A stretch of 50,243 bases of DNA from positions 1 through 50,243 of the forward strand of contig CAZOKH010000015.1 of NCBI GenBank assembly GCA_964580315.1, in the 5' to 3' direction. The DNA is from CAZOKH01 sp964580315 (GTDB lineage Bacteria > Chloroflexota > Anaerolineae > Anaerolineales > Anaerolineaceae). Each line of letters opens with the position of its first letter. Positions within the stretch are counted from its first letter, which is position 1. The translations under genes were made by a program, and so were the position numbers. The notes beneath the pieces were generated by a model. It had not been told where the DNA came from. It worked only from the letters and a program-made list of their open reading frames with translations, and did no database searches. Shown here in pieces: positions 30,968-38,659 of this stretch.

Positions 30968-32557
30968 ATGAATCCGCCAAGTGAAACCTCCGCACCTAAA
31001 ACAACACAGCGCGGTCGATTTACCGCCGGTCATGCCGCGATAGCCGCGCTGCTGGTGCTGTTTGGGGTGCTGGTGCTGCGGCGCGCCTGGCTGAGCGACG
31101 ATGCCTACATCACCTTCCGCACGGTCGATAACTTCATCAACGGCTACCGCCTCACCTGGAACCCCGGCGAGCGCGTGCAGGCCTATACCCACCCGCTGTT
31201 GATGCTGCTGCTGTCGGTGTGCTACTTTTTCACCCGCGAGATCTATTTCACCAGCATCTTGTTGTCGATTGCCCTGTCGCTGGCGGCGGTGAGCCTGCTG
31301 CCGGCGCGCATTGCACGCACCAGCAGCGGGGCGGCGCTGGCAATTGCCGCGCTGGCAATGAGCAACGCCTTCGTGGACTATTCAACCTCGGGGCTGGAGA
31401 ACCCGCTGTCGCACGTGCTGCTGGCGGTGTTTGCGGTGCTGCTGTTCAGCCTGCCGCGCACGCCGCGCTCGCTGCTGTGGCTGTCGGGGGCGGCGTCGCT
31501 GGCGGCGGTCAACCGGATGGACAGTGTGCTGATCTACGCGCCGGCTTTGCTGATTGCCTGGCTGGAGACGGCGGATAAGAAGAGGGGCCTGCTGATGGGC
31601 GTGCTGGGGCAGGCGCCGCTGCTGCTGTGGGAGCTGTTCTCGCTGGTGTACTACGGTTTCCCCTTCCCCAACACCTATTATGCCAAGCTGTACACGGGCA
31701 TTCCGCAAAGCGAACTGACGCAGCAGGGATTGTATTACTTCCTGAATTCACTGGAGCGCGACCCGCTGACGCTGGCGGTGATTGCTTTTGGGCTGATTGC
31801 AGCCTTGCTGAACCGCGAGAAGCGCGGGCTGGCGCTGGCGGGGGGCGTGGGGTTGTACCTGTTGTATATTGTGCGCATTGGGGGCGACTTCATGAGCGGG
31901 CGTTTCTTCACCCTGCCGCTGCTGGCGGCTGTGGTTTTGATCTCCCGGCTGGATTTTGCACCGCTGCCGCGGCTGGCATTCTACAGCGCGCTGGCGGGCA
32001 TGCTGCTGTTGGCGCGCGCCGCCCCGACGCCGGTGTGGGATGTGACCCAGTCCAAAACCATCACGGTGATGAGCGACACCGGCATTGTGGATGAGCGCAT
32101 GTGGTATTTCCCGGACGTGGCGCTGATCAAAGTGGGGCGGCACAAAGTTACTCCCAGCAGTTACGCGCACATCTGGGGCGCGCAGGCGCGTGCAGACAGT
32201 GAGGAGGACTTTGTGGTGCACACCACCGGCGTGATCGGCATGTACGGCTATTTTGCCGGGCCGAATGTGCACCTGATCGACAACATGGCGCTGGCGGACC
32301 CGCTTTTGGCGCGCCTGCCGGTGCGCTGTGATGTGCCCTGGCGCATCGGGCATTTTGAACGCACCCTGCCCGCCGGCTACTTCTCATCGGTGTATCACGG
32401 CAACAACATCATCGAGGATGCCGATCTGGCCAGATTCTATGACCAGATTCGACTGATCACGCGCGGCGAGCCGTTCAGCCCGGCACGCTGGCAGGCCATC
32501 TGGAAGATGAACACCGGGCAGTTCAATGATCTGATCCCCGCCCGGTGCGAAGAATAA
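30968..32557 (+). CDS. GT-C-like polytopic membrane protein, copy 2 of a tandem pair
   Basis: 529 residues from ATG 30968 (a TTG at 30962 is also in frame). Residues of about 27-330 are identical to copy 1 apart from the first few, including SDDAYITFRTVDNF and WNPGERVQAYTHPL. The C-terminal 200 residues are homologous but clearly diverged (VDERMWYFPDVALIKVGRHK versus ADERVWYFPDVALIHSSRMK), and it lacks the beta-rich extension of copy 1. The likely function is the same type of membrane glycosyl transfer with a different acceptor or donor, since the divergent part is the soluble domain. It follows copy 1 by 17 bp, so the two are co-transcribed. Confidence 0.75.
   Translation: MNPPSETSAPKTTQRGRFTAGHAAIAALLVLFGVLVLRRAWLSDDAYITFRTVDNFINGYRLTWNPGERVQAYTHPLLMLLLSVCYFFTREIYFTSILLSIALSLAAVSLLPARIARTSSGAALAIAALAMSNAFVDYSTSGLENPLSHVLLAVFAVLLFSLPRTPRSLLWLSGAASLAAVNRMDSVLIYAPALLIAWLETADKKRGLLMGVLGQAPLLLWELFSLVYYGFPFPNTYYAKLYTGIPQSELTQQGLYYFLNSLERDPLTLAVIAFGLIAALLNREKRGLALAGGVGLYLLYIVRIGGDFMSGRFFTLPLLAAVVLISRLDFAPLPRLAFYSALAGMLLLARAAPTPVWDVTQSKTITVMSDTGIVDERMWYFPDVALIKVGRHKVTPSSYAHIWGAQARADSEEDFVVHTTGVIGMYGYFAGPNVHLIDNMALADPLLARLPVRCDVPWRIGHFERTLPAGYFSSVYHGNNIIEDADLARFYDQIRLITRGEPFSPARWQAIWKMNTGQFNDLIPARCEE
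31043..31959 (+). repeat. Near-identical direct repeat, copy 2 (about 917 bp)
   Basis: Partner of 29085-30001. The identity stops abruptly at both ends: upstream at the end of the divergent leader codons, and downstream within the codon after LISRLDFA, where copy 1 reads KISAEA and copy 2 PLPRLA. Confidence 0.9.
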
Positions 32558-32649
32558 CCCGATCAATCACAGATCAACTCAGATGAACTCAGATGAGAAC
32601 ACAATCAATTTTTTCATGTTATTCTGTGTCCATCTGTGGTTCATTACAA
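32558..32649. other. Short repeat-like intergenic stretch
   Basis: Contains tandem CAGATCAACT/CAGATGAACT/CAGATGAGAA units (32573-32600) and, further on, TTCTGTGTCCATCTGTGG, forming a degenerate inverted repeat of a kind common between bacterial genes. It separates the tandem GT-C pair from the convergent phzF gene and may help end transcription. Confidence 0.4.
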
Positions 32650-33447
32650 TCACACCAGCAATTCACCCTGCGAAATCGTCACCGCCTGGCCGCGCAGGCG
32701 CACGCGCTCGCCTTCAATCGCCACTCTCAGCACCCCGCCGCGGGCGGAGGCTTGATAGGCGGTGAAGCTGGTTTTACCCAGCAGACCGCTCCAATAGGCC
32801 GCCAGCCGGCAGTGCGTCGAGCCGGTGACCGGGTCTTCATCAATCAACTCTTGCGGGGCAAACACGCGCGAGACGAAATCGTATTGCGGATCAGACGAGC
32901 GGCTGGTGATGCACACCCCCGAGCCGGGAATCTCTTTTAAGCGCACGAAATCCGGCCGGCAGGTGTGCACTGCGGCGTCGCTGTCCAGTTCCACCAGGTA
33001 TTCGGTGTCGCTGATGCCCACAAAGCGCGGGTTGGTCACGCCCAGCGACTCGAGCAGGCCGGGGGCGGGTTCCACAGGTGTAACCGGTTTGAGCGGGAAG
33101 TTCAGTTCCAGCCAGCCTTCCAGGCTGCGCGCGGTCAGCAGCCCGCTCAGGGTGTGGAAATGCGCGGTGTCATCCGGCTGCAAGCGCCCGGTGGAGAACA
33201 GCACGTGCGCACTGGCCAGCGTGGCATGCCCGCACAGCGGCACCTCAACGCCGGGGGTGAACCAGCGCAAGCGGTAGCCGTCGGCTTCGGGCAGCAAAAA
33301 GGCGGTCTCTGACAGGTTCATTTCAGATGCCACAGCCTGCATCCACTCGGCCGGGCGCGGCCCGTCGAGCAGGCACACCTTGGCGGGGTTGCCGTGGAAA
33401 GGCTGGTCGGTGAAAGCATCCACCTGGTAGAGCGGTAGATTGGTCAT
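32650..33447 (-). CDS. PhzF-family isomerase/epimerase
   Basis: 265 residues from ATG 33447 (GGAG 7 nt upstream). The frame stays open far upstream, but that stretch lies antisense to adenosine deaminase and has no family similarity. Landmarks: YQVDAFTDQPFHGNPAKVCLL at the start, SEMNLSETAFLLPEADGYRLRWFTPGVEVPLCGHATLASAHVLF (catalytic Glu near residue 45 and GHATLA loop near 70), and a C-terminal VFAPQELIDEDPVTGSTHCRLAAYW. Diaminopimelate-epimerase fold; PhzF proteins isomerise small dienes or amino-acid derivatives, but most members, including this one, have no known substrate. Confidence 0.88.
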   Translation of the reverse strand: MTNLPLYQVDAFTDQPFHGNPAKVCLLDGPRPAEWMQAVASEMNLSETAFLLPEADGYRLRWFTPGVEVPLCGHATLASAHVLFSTGRLQPDDTAHFHTLSGLLTARSLEGWLELNFPLKPVTPVEPAPGLLESLGVTNPRFVGISDTEYLVELDSDAAVHTCRPDFVRLKEIPGSGVCITSRSSDPQYDFVSRVFAPQELIDEDPVTGSTHCRLAAYWSGLLGKTSFTAYQASARGGVLRVAIEGERVRLRGQAVTISQGELLV

Positions 33448-33621
33448 GGGAACACTCCGTGATTGGTATTTGAGAACACAGCTAAGTATAATCAACCTTA
33501 ACGATTTCAACCAAAGAAAGAAAGTTGCGAGACCTCGAAAAGACCGCAGCAGTCTTTGATCCAATAAATGAGACTGATTCGCCCTTGTGGGGCTCGCAGT
33601 GACAATTTGAAGGAGCGACAC
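33448..33621. other. Divergent intergenic region phzF / adenosine deaminase
   Basis: 174 bp holding promoters for both genes. The part 33529-33606 (gcgagacctcgaaaagaccg ... ttgtggggctcgcagtgaca) looks like a piece of a dispersed intergenic repeat. No coding sequence is supported here. Confidence 0.35.
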
Positions 33622-34638
33622 ATGCCTGAAACCAGCAACATTGACCCCCGCCTGCCGTTGATTGACCTGCACCGCCACCTGGAAGGCTGCGTGCGCATTG
33701 AAACCATCCTCGACCTGGCGCAACAGCACAACCTGCCCCTGCCGGCGCAGGATGCCGCCGGGCTGGCGCCCTATGTGCGCGTCACTGATCCGCAGCCGGG
33801 GGTAATGGCGTTTATTGAAAAATTCCATTGGATTACACAGGCGATGGTGAACCTGGATGCCTGCCGGCGCATGGCGCTGGAAAATGTGCTGGATGCGCAT
33901 GCCGACGGCATTGACTACATGGAACTGCGTTTCAGCCCGTGGTTTATGGCCGAGGCGCACCGCCTGAATCCCGCCGGGGTGGTGGATGCGGTGATCGACG
34001 GGGTGGAAAGCGGCATGCGTGAGACGGGCATGCGCGTCCAGTTGATCGGCATTCTCAGCCGCACCTATGGGGTGGACGCGGCGCAAAAAGAACTGGCTGC
34101 CTTGCTGACCCGGCGCGAGCGCATTGCCGCGCTGGACCTGGCTGGAGATGAAGCCAACTACCCGGCGGAACTGTTCAAAGACCATTTTCGCCAGGCGCGC
34201 GAGGCGGGCTGGGCGGTCACTGTGCATGCCGGCGAATCAGCCGGGGCTGAAAGCATCTGGAGCGCCCTGCGCGACCTGGGCGCACAGCGCATTGGGCATG
34301 CCGTGCGCGCCCTGGAAGACCCCGCTCTGCTCGATTACCTGGCGGAGAAACGCATCGGCATTGAAGCCAACCTGACCAGCAACTACCAGACCAGCAGCGT
34401 GCCCGATTACCCCGCCCACCCGCTGCGCGTCTTCCTGGAACGCGGCCTGCTGGCGACCATCAATTCCGACGACCCCGCCATCAGCGGCATCAACCTGCAC
34501 TATGAATATGAAACCGCCGCCCCGGCTGCCGGGCTGAGCCGTGAACAAATTCGGCAGGCGCAGCGAAATGCGCTGGAGGCGGCTTTCCTGTCCGATGAAG
34601 AGCGCAAACACTTGATGGCGAAAAAGGCAAACGAATAA
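33622..34638 (+). CDS. add: Adenosine deaminase
   Basis: 338 residues from ATG 33622, with AAGGAG 6 nt upstream; an in-frame upstream ATG (33568) lies in repeat-like DNA. Zinc-site motifs in order: LIDLHRHLEGCVRIETI (HxH) near residue 14, VTVHAGESAGAESIW (His and catalytic Glu) near 200, RIGHAVRA near 222 and ATINSDDPAISG (zinc aspartates) near 280. DLAGDEANYPAELF near 172 binds purine. It deaminates adenosine or deoxyadenosine to the inosine form for purine salvage; some relatives act on adenine or aminofutalosine, so the exact substrate is not fixed. Confidence 0.88.
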   Translation: MPETSNIDPRLPLIDLHRHLEGCVRIETILDLAQQHNLPLPAQDAAGLAPYVRVTDPQPGVMAFIEKFHWITQAMVNLDACRRMALENVLDAHADGIDYMELRFSPWFMAEAHRLNPAGVVDAVIDGVESGMRETGMRVQLIGILSRTYGVDAAQKELAALLTRRERIAALDLAGDEANYPAELFKDHFRQAREAGWAVTVHAGESAGAESIWSALRDLGAQRIGHAVRALEDPALLDYLAEKRIGIEANLTSNYQTSSVPDYPAHPLRVFLERGLLATINSDDPAISGINLHYEYETAAPAAGLSREQIRQAQRNALEAAFLSDEERKHLMAKKANE

Positions 34639-34646
34639 ATTGACCC

Positions 34647-35486
34647 TTGCGAGAAAATGTGGAAGATAACCAGGTAAATTTCAAAATAACGGGCGCGAGT
34701 AACCTGAAAGCAATACTTGTCCACGGCATTCCTTCATCGCACCGGGAATGGGATGCTTTGTCTTCGGAACTTGTCGCCATGGGGTTTTACACCCTTGCAC
34801 TGGATTTGCCGGGGCATGGAGACAGCTACAAACCGGATAACCGGCAGTTTTACAACGCTGATTATTCCTATGAATTTTTTAAAAAGTGGGTCAAATCATT
34901 AAAACCTGACCGGCCGTTTGTATTGATTGGTCATTCCTTCGGTGGGCATTTATCCATACGGTATGCGTTGGAGTATCCCGAAGATGTTCGGGCTTTAGTG
35001 CTGATAAACCCGTTCCTTTCCTTTGACCAAATGACCTGGTTTCAACGCTTTTTTCTATCATTCCCGGCGTTGATGGCCTTTTTATTAAAAATCATTCCTA
35101 TAAAACTGATCGAAATAAGTGTCAGGCTGGCCAGCCTGACCTTGAAGGGGAAGCATTTCCAATCGTCCCTGTCGCAGAGCAACCTGGCGTGCATGGTCGC
35201 TGATTATAAAAAATGCTCGCCCAATATTGCCAACATTCCCCACACGGTAAGCGACCACCGCTTTGATTATTCTGAAATAAAAATGCCTGTTTTGTTGCTG
35301 TGGGGAGACAGGGACATGACCTTGATGACAGATTGGTACCATGATGTGGCCAGGCAATTGCCCGATTGTACAACTTATAAAATTCGCGCTGACCACTACC
35401 CGCATCGAACCCATGCAGAAGAAGTCAATCGAAAAATTGTTGAATTTTTAAAATCCAAAGACTTATTGGAAAAATCACCGGGTTGA
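34647..35486 (+). CDS. Alpha/beta-hydrolase fold protein with non-ATG start
   Basis: About 279 residues from TTG 34647 (alternative GTG at 34659; no in-frame ATG before the conserved core, and no strong ribosome site). The fold is clear: ILVHGIPSSHREWD (oxyanion loop) near residue 24, LALDLPGHGDS near 48, nucleophile elbow VLIGHSFGGHLSIRYAL (GHSFGG) near 90, VLLLWGDRDMTLM with the acid near 225, and ADHYPHRTHAEEVNRKIVEFL with the catalytic histidine near 255. Substrate unknown. The start lies 8 bp after the adenosine deaminase stop, which suggests translational coupling, compatible with the weak start signal. Confidence 0.8.
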   Translation: MRENVEDNQVNFKITGASNLKAILVHGIPSSHREWDALSSELVAMGFYTLALDLPGHGDSYKPDNRQFYNADYSYEFFKKWVKSLKPDRPFVLIGHSFGGHLSIRYALEYPEDVRALVLINPFLSFDQMTWFQRFFLSFPALMAFLLKIIPIKLIEISVRLASLTLKGKHFQSSLSQSNLACMVADYKKCSPNIANIPHTVSDHRFDYSEIKMPVLLLWGDRDMTLMTDWYHDVARQLPDCTTYKIRADHYPHRTHAEEVNRKIVEFLKSKDLLEKSPG

Positions 35487-35534
35487 TTATCCAAAAGCAG
35501 AAAGCACAAGAAAGATTGATTCAAAGATAAATAT

Positions 35535-35571
35535 AGCAGGCCGCCGCATCCATTGGATGCGGCAGCCTGCT
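35535..35571. terminator. Bidirectional hairpin terminator
   Basis: AGCAGGC-c-GCCGCATCC (35535-35551) pairs with GGATGCGGC-a-GCCTGCT (35555-35571) around a 3 nt loop: 16 pairs with one mismatch. It lies between the convergent hydrolase (+) and membrane protein (-) genes. T-runs are short. Confidence 0.65.
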
Positions 35572-35602
35572 TTCAGGGAAAAAGGGGTTGATGATCGACA
35601 GA

Positions 35603-36337
35603 TTACATGTGTCGTGTCTGGTTGTTGGAACTGCGTGAGTTGGCGCCCATGGTCATGTTGTGATAGGTGGGTTCGGGGCGCGGGGCGCTGAGAATGGAGG
35701 GTGAGGCGCTGCGCGCTGCGGGGGTGTGGGCGGCATTGTGAGATGATGCGCTCACGGTGCGCCCGTTGTTCATGACGTTGGACATTGACGCTTCGCGGCG
35801 GCTGGCGCTGGAGCGGCGGCGGCTGCCCCATAACATGCGGTCGCCAGCCAGGGAGAGTGTGCCGATAATCAGGATGCGGATCACCCATACCATGATGGCT
35901 ACGAAAATGGGCACGATTTTTACCAGGGTTTCAGAGCTGATGACGGCCGTGCTTTGCACGGTGTGGATGACCACCGCCATGGAAACGCCCCACCAGGTGA
36001 GCATGGCGTTCATGGTGGCGGCCAGCAGCCACGCGCCGAATAAATACCACACTTCTTTCGGTTCTTCCATGTCTTGCTCGGGGGTAAACAGGCGCGCAAT
36101 GCCGGCAAAATCGATGCCGCAGAAGGCAAGCGCCAGAATGGTTGCCCAGCGCACCCCGCCAAAGCTCAGGTTACCGAGCAGGTCGCGCAGGGCATAATCG
36201 GTGGTGCTGTAGTTGAAAATCTCAAACGAAACCAGCGCGCCCAGGATGATGGCGCCGAAGACAAAGCCTGGTTTTACGCGGATTTTCGAGAAGAACTGCA
36301 GCAAACTATTGGGTGACTGGGTGCTGGACAGGTTCAT
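35603..36337 (-). CDS. Uncharacterised four-helix membrane protein behind a controlled promoter
   Basis: 244 residues. Helices at about 25-45, 68-88, 97-120 and 143-168; the C-terminal 70 residues are Ser/Arg/Asn-rich and low in complexity (SSNNQTRHM at the end), probably cytoplasmic and disordered. The core segment LLGNLSFGGVRWATILALAFCGIDFAGIARLFTPEQDMEE is distinctive, but I cannot name the family. AAGGAGAT lies 5 nt before the ATG. Upstream is a near-consensus promoter overlapped by a perfect inverted repeat, so it should be strongly expressed when derepressed. No regulator gene is adjacent. Confidence 0.65.
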   Translation of the reverse strand: MNLSSTQSPNSLLQFFSKIRVKPGFVFGAIILGALVSFEIFNYSTTDYALRDLLGNLSFGGVRWATILALAFCGIDFAGIARLFTPEQDMEEPKEVWYLFGAWLLAATMNAMLTWWGVSMAVVIHTVQSTAVISSETLVKIVPIFVAIMVWVIRILIIGTLSLAGDRMLWGSRRRSSASRREASMSNVMNNGRTVSASSHNAAHTPAARSASPSILSAPRPEPTYHNMTMGANSRSSNNQTRHM

Positions 36338-36357
36338 TTTAATCTCCTTTAATAATA

Positions 36358-36403
36358 AGAAACTATGTTCTAGTAACTGTGTATAGTATAGAACATAGTT
36401 TCT
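36358..36403 (-). promoter_or_regulatory. Perfect 15 bp inverted repeat, candidate double operator
   Basis: AGAAACTATGTTCTA (36358-36372) and TAGAACATAGTTTCT (36389-36403), 16 bp spacer, centres 31 bp apart. Each arm is itself a loose dyad (AGAA-N6-TTCT), suggesting two dimer sites or one cooperative site. One arm lies between the -35 and -10 boxes, the other covers the transcription start, an arrangement for repression. Confidence 0.7.
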
Positions 36404-36413
36404 AATTTGTCAA
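36385..36413 (-). promoter_or_regulatory. Near-consensus sigma-70 promoter of the four-helix membrane protein
   Basis: Minus-strand TTGACA (36408-36413), exactly 17 bp, TATACT (36385-36390). This is the strongest promoter match I saw in the window. Confidence 0.8.
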
Positions 36414-36530
36414 TAGGTTGTTTTAGGGCAAATGTTCTGTTATTATACCGAAGAATCCCGGTTCCGCAGGCATCATTCTGGGTTAAAATGGAAAGTAAGT
36501 TCAACTGGATTTTTAGAAAGAGACAGCGAC

Positions 36531-37028
36531 ATGCATACCCTGTGGTCCCCCTGGAGGATGAAATACATCATGGAGCCAAAAAAAGAACAAGGCTGCCTGT
36601 TTTGCAATGCTTTGCAGCAGCCTGATAATCCAGAAAACCTGATTCTTTTACGCCGAAAATCGGCGTTTGTGATGCTGAACCGTTATCCCTACAACAGTGG
36701 GCATTTGATGGTGGTCCCGGTGGATCACCAGGCTTCCATATACGACCTGACGGCTGAAGCCCGCGCTGAGATGATGCAATTGCTGGCTGAGGCGGAGCAG
36801 GTGCTGCAAGTGGTTTACCACCCCAGCGGGTTTAATGTGGGGGCGAATATCGGCTCGGCGGCCGGGGCGGGGGTGCCCGGGCATGTGCATTTCCACATCC
36901 TGCCGCGCTGGGCTGGCGACACCAACTTCATGTCCACCGTGGGGGAGACGCGCGTGCTGCCCGAGGAGTTGGAACAAACCTACCAGCGCCTGCAAGCCGC
37001 CTGGCGCCAGCTTTTCCCTAATTCTTAA
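36531..37028 (+). CDS. HIT-family nucleotide hydrolase/phosphorylase
   Basis: 165 residues from ATG 36531, giving MHTLWSPWRMKYIMEPKKEQGCLFC, the usual N-terminus of Ap4A-phosphorylase-like HIT proteins; longer in-frame starts add unconserved residues. Landmarks are CLFCNALQQPDNPENLIL (first zinc-type cysteines), MLNRYPYNSGHLMVVPVDHQASIYDL near 63, and the HIT triad GVPGHVHFHILPRWAGDTNFM near 125. Expected substrates are dinucleoside polyphosphates or nucleoside phosphoramidates. The last 11 bases overlap the 3' end of gatB on the opposite strand. Confidence 0.87.
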   Translation: MHTLWSPWRMKYIMEPKKEQGCLFCNALQQPDNPENLILLRRKSAFVMLNRYPYNSGHLMVVPVDHQASIYDLTAEARAEMMQLLAEAEQVLQVVYHPSGFNVGANIGSAAGAGVPGHVHFHILPRWAGDTNFMSTVGETRVLPEELEQTYQRLQAAWRQLFPNS

Positions 37029-38454
37029 GCAATTCTTCCAGCAGTCTGCGGGCGGCAGCCGGGTCGGCTTTGCCGCGCATTTTGCGCATCACCTGGCCCA
37101 CAAACCAGCCGATCAACGTCTCTTTGCCGGCGCGGTAGTTTTCAACCTCTTTGGGGTTTTCTGCCAGCACTTCCTGGCAGGCGGTGCGGATGGCGGAATC
37201 GTCGCTGACCTGCGCCAACCCTTCTTCTTCCACAATCACTGCCGGGGCTTTGCCGGTTTCATCCACCCGCGCCAGCAGGCGTTTGCCGGTGGCGTTGTTA
37301 ACTGCGCCGCTGTCGACCAGTTTTAAAATCTCGGCCAGGTAGTGCGGGGTCAGTTTCAACTCTGCTGCGCTGCGCCCGCTCTCGTTGAGCATACGCAGCA
37401 CATCGTTCATCAGCCAGTTCGAAACACGCTTGACATCGCCGCCGTAATTTTTGACGGCGGATTCGAAATAATCAGACAGGCTGCGTTCGGATGTCAACAG
37501 CTCGGCGTCATATTCGGGCAGGCCGTATTGATCCACAAAGCGCTGGCGGCGCTCGAGGGGTAGTTCGGGAAAATCAGCCAGGATGCGCTGTTTCCAGGCT
37601 TCATCCAGGCGCACGGGCAGCAGATCAGGTTCGCGGAAATAGCGGTAATCGGCTTCGGTTTCTTTGGAGCGCATCTTGCGCAGCACACCGGCGTCTTCGT
37701 CCCATTCCAGCGTCCACGACTCAATCTTGTGACCGGCTTCCACCTCGCGAATCTGGCGTTCAATTTCTTTGCCAATCGATTCGCGCAGAGCTTCAATGGA
37801 GTTGACGTTCTTGATCTCGGTTTTGGGATTGAGATAATCAGCTCCGCGCGGGCGAATGGATACATTGCCGTCGCAGCGCAGGCGTCCTTTTTCCATGTCG
37901 GCTTCGGAGATGCCCAGCCAGCGCAGCAACTGGCGCAGGCGGGTCAGGTACTGCGCGGCTTCTTCCGCCGAGCGCAGGTCGGGTGCGGTGACCATTTCAA
38001 CCAGCGGCACGCCGCAGCGGTTAAAGTCGATGTAGCGCTGGCGTCCCTGGCGGCGGGTTTTGCCGGCGTCTTCTTCAATGTGCAGCTTCAAAATGCCCAC
38101 CCGGCGGGTCTCGCCGCCCGGCATGGGTACGTCGAGGTAGCCGCCCACGGCGATGGGGCGGTCGTATTGCGAAATTTGATACCCTTTGGGCAGGTCGGGA
38201 TAGAAATAGTTTTTGCGGTCGAAGTAGGAGACCGCCTGCGGTTCGGCATGCATGGCTTTGGCCAGCAGCACGGCTTTTTCAACCACGGCTTCGTTGAGCA
38301 CCGGCAGCACACCCGGCAGACCGGTGCAAACCGGGCAAATGTTGCTGTTGGGCGGGGCACCCCACGAATCAGCCTTGCAACTGCAGAAGATTTTGGTGCT
38401 GGTGTTGAGCTGGATGTGCGTCTCCAGCCCGATGACGGCTTCATAATCGGTCAT
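37018..38454 (-). CDS. gatB: Asp-tRNA(Asn)/Glu-tRNA(Gln) amidotransferase subunit B
   Basis: 478 residues. The start YEAVIGLETHIQLNTSTKIFCSCKAD and NSNICPVCTGLPGVLPVLNE carry the two zinc cysteine pairs. FYPDLPKGYQISQYDRPI, GVPLVEMVTAPDLRSAEEA, GRLRCDGNVSIR and TEIKNVNSIEAL follow in family order, and the YqeY-like helical tail that contacts tRNA ends WFVGQVMRKMRGKADP. GatB phosphorylates and amidates mischarged Glu-tRNA(Gln) or Asp-tRNA(Asn) using ammonia from GatA. gatA and gatC are not in the window. It is convergent with the HIT gene (11 bp overlap). Confidence 0.96.
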   Translation of the reverse strand: MTDYEAVIGLETHIQLNTSTKIFCSCKADSWGAPPNSNICPVCTGLPGVLPVLNEAVVEKAVLLAKAMHAEPQAVSYFDRKNYFYPDLPKGYQISQYDRPIAVGGYLDVPMPGGETRRVGILKLHIEEDAGKTRRQGRQRYIDFNRCGVPLVEMVTAPDLRSAEEAAQYLTRLRQLLRWLGISEADMEKGRLRCDGNVSIRPRGADYLNPKTEIKNVNSIEALRESIGKEIERQIREVEAGHKIESWTLEWDEDAGVLRKMRSKETEADYRYFREPDLLPVRLDEAWKQRILADFPELPLERRQRFVDQYGLPEYDAELLTSERSLSDYFESAVKNYGGDVKRVSNWLMNDVLRMLNESGRSAAELKLTPHYLAEILKLVDSGAVNNATGKRLLARVDETGKAPAVIVEEEGLAQVSDDSAIRTACQEVLAENPKEVENYRAGKETLIGWFVGQVMRKMRGKADPAAARRLLEELLKN

Positions 38455-38659
38455 ATCCGCATCTCTCGTCCTGGAAAGTATTGTTACGCTATTATTTTAC
38501 CTGAGATGACAACTGTGTATGATTGTATCAGAACAAGACGGCATTTCAACAGCATGGATGGATATGACTTTCGCCATGCTGATTCGATTATTACTCCCTC
38601 CCCTTTTTCATGTTACCATTCAGGATAATTAAGCAGCAATGTAACACACGAGACATATC

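Noticed and set aside
33448..34227. Upstream extension of the phzF reading frame (about 260 more residues)
   Set aside because: It runs antisense through adenosine deaminase, has no family similarity, and the PhzF N-terminus with a good Shine-Dalgarno starts at 33447.
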